This document shows, piece after piece, positions 13,133 through 15,845 of a stretch of DNA of 15,845 nt. The translations under genes and the position numbers were made by a program. The notes beneath the pieces are model-generated. The model had not been told where the DNA came from and did not search any database. It saw nothing but the letters and a program-made list of their open reading frames with translations. The stretch comes from Omnitrophica WOR_2 bacterium RIFCSPLOWO2_12_FULL_51_8. GTDB taxonomy: Bacteria; Omnitrophota; Gorgyraeia; Gygaellales; Profunditerraquicolaceae. Numbering within the stretch: the stretch's first letter is position 1; every line of letters starts with the position of its first letter. Where the stretch lies: assembly GCA_001805895.1 (NCBI GenBank), contig MHHD01000011.1, positions 2,958 through 18,802 of the forward strand, written 5' to 3'.

Positions 13133-14221
13133 ATGATGGACATAAAGGCTATTGAATTAGATTTACGAAAATTAAGCATGACAGATAGGCATACCAGGAT
13201 ATTTAGTGCCTTGAAGGAGCTAAAAGAGCAAGATGCCATTATTATAACCAATGACCATGACCCAAAGCCACTGCAGTATCTCCTAAAAGCAGAATTTAAG
13301 AATACATTTAGTTGGGAGTATAAAAAGCAGGGCCCGGATGAATGGGTGATCGAGATAAAGAAGCTTTACCCCGGGGACAGTCTAACCGCAGAGCAAAAGG
13401 GGAAAAGAGAAAAATTAAAACAGGCGCTTAAAAAACTTCATGAGGCGCCGCCGCAAGATTTAGAGAAAGTTAAGAAAAAAGCAGTAATTTATTTTAAAGA
13501 TACTGATCCTAAAGAGCTTGCCTTGGTTGAACAAGAGCTTATTCAGGAAGGCACCAGCCGCCAAGAGATGAAAAGGCTCTGCGATGTGCACCTAGAAGTA
13601 ATGAAAGAGCAGCTTGGAGTAAAGGCAAAACGTATAAAACTGCCGGCATGGCATCCGATTACAATTCTTAAAGACGAGCATAAGATAATAAAGCGCAATC
13701 TAAAAAAGCTTAAACGCATACTAGAGAAATTAAAAACTGCTGGTTCGTTTGAGAAGGCAAGGCATCAGATTAATACCTTAAAAGAGCTCTCGCATTTTTT
13801 CTTAGAAACAGAAAAGCATCATCAGAGAGAAGAGGAGGCAATTTTCCCGAGATTGATAGCGCACGGCGTAACCGAACCGCCGGAAATATTTAAAGAGGAC
13901 CATGTAGAGTTTAAAACAAAGAAGAAGAGCCTCTTTGAAATTACGATGAACGCACAGACTAAAGATTTCAAAGAATTCGTAGAGGCGCTTAGCCCTTTAA
14001 TAGAGTTTTTGGTTAAGAATCTCGATGACCATATTTATAAAGAAGACAATATTCTTTATCCTATGTCGCTTGAAACTCTAGAAAAAGATGAATGGAAGGA
14101 TGTGCGCAAAAAATTCGACGCTATAGGATATTGTTGCTTTGTGCCGGTTGATTTTCAGCCAAAGGCTGACCCGCCCATATATAAATTATCGGTGGCGGGA
14201 AAGAAGAAAAAGGGCCGATAG
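13133..14221 (+). CDS. DUF2249-DUF438-hemerythrin multidomain protein
   Basis: A 362-residue protein; the start is the ATG at 13133 or 13136, behind AGAAGG (13121-13126). Residues about 3-80 resemble DUF2249 (LDLRKLSMTDRHTRIF, TNDHDPKPLQYLLKAEF). Residues about 90-160 resemble DUF438 (EQELIQEGTSRQEMKRLCDVH). The rest is a hemerythrin HHE four-helix bundle with likely di-iron ligands His174, His183, His229/His230, Glu234, His257, His300 and Glu304. Such proteins bind a non-haem di-iron centre and are linked to O2 or NO sensing and repair of metal centres. A basic Lys-rich tail and a CysCys pair (GYCCF) end the protein. It lies 19 bp after the flavoprotein and one base before the next hemerythrin gene. 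The specific role is unknown. Confidence 0.85.
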   Translation: MMDIKAIELDLRKLSMTDRHTRIFSALKELKEQDAIIITNDHDPKPLQYLLKAEFKNTFSWEYKKQGPDEWVIEIKKLYPGDSLTAEQKGKREKLKQALKKLHEAPPQDLEKVKKKAVIYFKDTDPKELALVEQELIQEGTSRQEMKRLCDVHLEVMKEQLGVKAKRIKLPAWHPITILKDEHKIIKRNLKKLKRILEKLKTAGSFEKARHQINTLKELSHFFLETEKHHQREEEAIFPRLIAHGVTEPPEIFKEDHVEFKTKKKSLFEITMNAQTKDFKEFVEALSPLIEFLVKNLDDHIYKEDNILYPMSLETLEKDEWKDVRKKFDAIGYCCFVPVDFQPKADPPIYKLSVAGKKKKGR

Positions 14222-14222
14222 A

Positions 14223-15020
14223 ATGGAAAGGTATCTTAATACGCCCATAAAAGAAATTATTACCAGCTTCCCGGAGGTTGGGAAAATCCTTGAGGAATAT
14301 AGCATTGGCTGCGTTCCTTGCACTTTAGGCTCCTGTTTACTGAAGGATATCGTGGCAATACATAATCTTGCCGAAGACAAGGAATTAGAGTTAATGTACC
14401 GGATAGAAAAGACTATCTATCCAGAAAGAGACATTAAAAAGCCCGTATTCAAGGCGTCTAAAAAAGAACCGGATAAGGAGATAAGGTATTCTCCGCCGAT
14501 GAAGAGATTAGTGGATGAGCATACATTGATTAAAAAATGGATTGGACGGATACCGCAAGTAATTGAAAATGTAGATATTGAATCAGAATCTGGCAGCCAA
14601 TTGATTTTAGACGGCCTTGATTTTATCCGATTTTACGCAGATAAATTCCATCATGCCAAAGAAGAAGATATACTGTTTGATTACACGGATAAAAATTTAG
14701 ATATTATTAGAACCATACTTGCTGACCATGAGGCAGCGCGGGGGCATGTTAAGGAAATGTTAAAGGCAATTGGAGAAAAAGATACAAATGCAATTATCGG
14801 ACATCTATGTGCCTATAAAGACCTTTTGACCGAACATATAAAAAAGGAAGATGAAATTCTGTATCCCTGGATTGATAGAGGGCTTTCCACAACTCAGGTG
14901 GGAGAACTATTCGCCAAATTTAACGAGGCAGAAGAAAAGATGGATAAGGGGGTGATAGAAAAGTGCCAAAAGTTCATCGCAGAGGCAGAACAAAGAATAG
15001 AAAATTTTCACCGCTCATAA
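14223..15020 (+). CDS. ScdA/RIC-like di-iron hemerythrin protein with N-terminal cysteine domain
   Basis: A 265-residue protein whose ATG begins one base after the stop of the previous gene, indicating coupled translation. The N-terminal 60 residues (ITSFPEVGKILEEYSIGC, with Cys30, Cys33 and Cys38) resemble the DUF1858/ScdA N-terminal domain found on RIC (YtfE/ScdA) proteins that repair iron-sulfur clusters after NO or oxidative damage. The remainder is an HHE hemerythrin fold with likely iron ligands His100, His143/His144, Glu147/Glu148, His169, His205 and Glu209. It is not a duplicate of the preceding gene: only the hemerythrin part is shared. Context with the Fe-S enzyme CooS suggests cluster protection or repair; this is inference. 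Confidence 0.83.
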   Translation: MERYLNTPIKEIITSFPEVGKILEEYSIGCVPCTLGSCLLKDIVAIHNLAEDKELELMYRIEKTIYPERDIKKPVFKASKKEPDKEIRYSPPMKRLVDEHTLIKKWIGRIPQVIENVDIESESGSQLILDGLDFIRFYADKFHHAKEEDILFDYTDKNLDIIRTILADHEAARGHVKEMLKAIGEKDTNAIIGHLCAYKDLLTEHIKKEDEILYPWIDRGLSTTQVGELFAKFNEAEEKMDKGVIEKCQKFIAEAEQRIENFHRS

Positions 15021-15043
15021 GCGGGATCCCGCAAAATGCGGGA
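15021..15043 (+). other. Overlapping alternative hairpins upstream of a Shine-Dalgarno
   Basis: GCGGGA (15021-15026) and TGCGGGA (15037-15043) can each pair with the same middle arm TCCCGC(A) (15027-15033), so only one of two stems can form at a time; the second has seven base pairs and an AAA loop. The structure follows the hemerythrin stop directly and ends 10 bases before the next Shine-Dalgarno sequence. It lacks a T run, so it is not a classic terminator. It may be an mRNA processing or stability element. Confidence 0.4.
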
Positions 15044-15053
15044 AGAACCAAAA

Positions 15054-15060
15054 AAGGAGG
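15054..15060 (+). promoter_or_regulatory. Shine-Dalgarno AAGGAGG fixing the start at 15068
   Basis: This near-perfect site lies seven bases before the ATG at 15068 and rules out the longer reading frame from 14963, which would overlap the end of the hemerythrin gene. Confidence 0.85.
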
Positions 15061-15067
15061 AAGCAAA

Positions 15068-15535
15068 ATGATGGACGGATGCCCAGGCGCAAGAACGCAG
15101 GATTTTAGAGAAAAAGAAACTAAAGGTGATGAATCAGGTAAGAGGCAATCGCAATTAAGGCAATGGCCAATTCAATTACATCTGGTATCGCCAGAAGCGC
15201 CATATTATCAAAAGGCAGATGTGCTTTTGTCAGCAGATTGCGTGGCTTTTACCGTAGGAGATTTCCATAAGGATTATCTTAAGGGAAAGAGTATTGCCAT
15301 CGCTTGTCCAAAACTTGACGAAGGACAGGATGAGTATGTTGAGAAAATTAAATCCTGGATAGATGATACCAAGATTAACACGCTTACGGTAATGATTATG
15401 CAGGTTCCTTGTTGTGGTGGCTTGGTGGCTATGGCACAACAAGCCTTGCAGTCAGCGAAGAGGAAAATACCGGTTAAGTCTATAGTGGTCAGCCTTCAGG
15501 GAGACATTCTTTCAGAAGAATGGGTTGAGGCATAA
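15068..15535 (+). CDS. Stand-alone cysteine-rich domain normally found C-terminal to 4Fe-4S ferredoxin modules
   Basis: A 155-residue cytoplasmic protein beginning MMDGCPGART. It matches, from memory, the C-terminal region of a family of iron-sulfur binding proteins: CPG near the start, RQWPIQLHLVSPEAPYYQKAD, LLSADCVAFTVGDFH, IACPKLDEGQ and VPCCGGL. Conserved cysteines are Cys5, Cys58, Cys80, Cys115 and Cys116. Relatives carry two CxxCxxC ferredoxin motifs in front of this part; here they are absent, and the strong Shine-Dalgarno directly upstream shows that the protein genuinely starts at this point. The cysteines may still bind a cluster or metal. Its place in the CODH/hemerythrin operon (47 bp after the previous gene) suggests a redox or stress role; the biochemical function is not known to me. 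Confidence 0.75.
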   Translation: MMDGCPGARTQDFREKETKGDESGKRQSQLRQWPIQLHLVSPEAPYYQKADVLLSADCVAFTVGDFHKDYLKGKSIAIACPKLDEGQDEYVEKIKSWIDDTKINTLTVMIMQVPCCGGLVAMAQQALQSAKRKIPVKSIVVSLQGDILSEEWVEA

Positions 15536-15547
15536 GCCGGTAAGGCA

Positions 15548-15575
15548 ATGGTTTGGCTCATATAGCCAAAGCCAT
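15548..15575 (+). other. Intercistronic hairpin before the FmdE-like gene
   Basis: ATGGTTTGGCT (15548-15558) pairs with AGCCAAAGCCAT (15564-15575) around a CATAT loop, giving seven plus four base pairs with one bulged G. No T run follows; the Shine-Dalgarno AGGAGA (15579-15584) comes three bases later. It resembles the position of the hairpin at 15021-15043 and may affect stability or translation of the downstream cistron. Confidence 0.45.
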
Positions 15576-15587
15576 AACAGGAGAAAT

Positions 15588-15845
15588 ATGTGCGGGATTG
15601 GGACGAAATGGAAACAGCCATTTTATGATGATGTTGAGCCGATAAAATTGAAGGAACCTCTGGCTGAATTTTTAGGTGCGATTGACGAAGGCGAGGAGTT
15701 TATCTTTACCTATACCGATGCGATAAAGTTAGCCGGGCATTCTTGTCCTGCTGTAGCCGGGGCTTACAAGATAACCCAGAAGGCACTCAGGGCATTATAC
15801 GGTGAGCGAAATCCCATCAGGGGTGAAATCAGCGTCAGGATTTTA
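15588..15845 (+). CDS. FmdE-like protein, 3' end outside the window
   Basis: An open frame from the ATG at 15588, behind AGGAGA (15579-15584), runs off the end after 86 codons (MCGIGTKWKQPFYDDVEP...). The segment IKLAGHSCPAVAGAYKI (His51, Cys53) followed by ALRALYGERNPIRGEISV recalls the metal-binding H-x-C-P motif of proteins annotated as FmdE (formylmethanofuran dehydrogenase subunit E) family, which occur outside methanogens with varied and mostly unknown roles. It is the last visible member of the CODH/hemerythrin operon, 52 bp after the preceding gene. Because the C-terminal half is missing, family membership is provisional and no reaction can be stated. Confidence 0.65.
   Translation, partial: MCGIGTKWKQPFYDDVEPIKLKEPLAEFLGAIDEGEEFIFTYTDAIKLAGHSCPAVAGAYKITQKALRALYGERNPIRGEISVRIL

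Noticed and set aside
15548..15575. Rho-independent terminator
   Set aside because: No T run follows the stem, and a Shine-Dalgarno with a well-formed start codon comes directly after it.

Overview
The window looks like chromosomal DNA of an anaerobic (or microaerophilic), Gram-negative-type bacterium. The anaerobe call rests on a complete Ni-Fe-S carbon monoxide dehydrogenase with its ferredoxin partner. The outer-membrane call rests on a PagL-like beta-barrel lipid A deacylase with a signal peptide and an aromatic C-terminus. I cannot name the organism. My unverified impression from the intergenic CCCGTTAGAGA palindromes and the mixed base composition is an uncultured lineage such as Omnitrophota; treat that as a guess. 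No tRNA, rRNA, CRISPR array, insertion sequence or phage gene was seen.

Region 1 (1-3710) is an envelope/aminotransferase region. It holds the 3' part of a class III PLP aminotransferase and, convergent with it and overlapping by 14 bp, a DegT/DnrJ-type sugar aminotransferase. Next come two translationally coupled four-helix half-transporters resembling ArnE/ArnF, and a convergent PagL-like lipid A deacylase. Together they suggest modification of a surface glycolipid or polysaccharide.

Region 2 (3844-8638) holds two large P-type ATPases in tandem on the + strand, 22 bp apart: an MgtA-family Mg2+ importer and a CopA-family Cu+ exporter.

Region 3 (about 8640 to the end) is more AT-rich, and most of its genes carry good Shine-Dalgarno sequences that the left half lacks. 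It begins with an Rrf2-family regulator that has three Fe-S-type cysteines, behind a strong sigma70-like promoter overlapped by an inverted repeat. A roughly 220-bp intergenic region follows, packed with nested CCCGTTAGAGA palindromes. Then comes a same-strand run of seven genes with short gaps: cooS (CO dehydrogenase), cooF (four-cluster ferredoxin), an FAD/NAD(P)H oxidoreductase, a DUF2249-DUF438-hemerythrin protein, a ScdA/RIC-like di-iron hemerythrin, a small cysteine-rich domain normally fused to a ferredoxin, and the start of an FmdE-like protein that runs off the window.

Working model (inference): CooS oxidises CO, electrons pass through CooF to the flavoprotein and on to NAD(P)+ or in reverse, and the hemerythrin and cysteine-rich proteins handle O2/NO stress or repair metal centres. 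The Rrf2 protein would be the Fe-S redox, NO or iron sensor. No acetyl-CoA synthase, energy-converting hydrogenase or CooC nickel-insertion ATPase lies in the window, so this CODH unit appears to be of the CODH-ferredoxin-flavoprotein type rather than Wood-Ljungdahl or hydrogenogenic.
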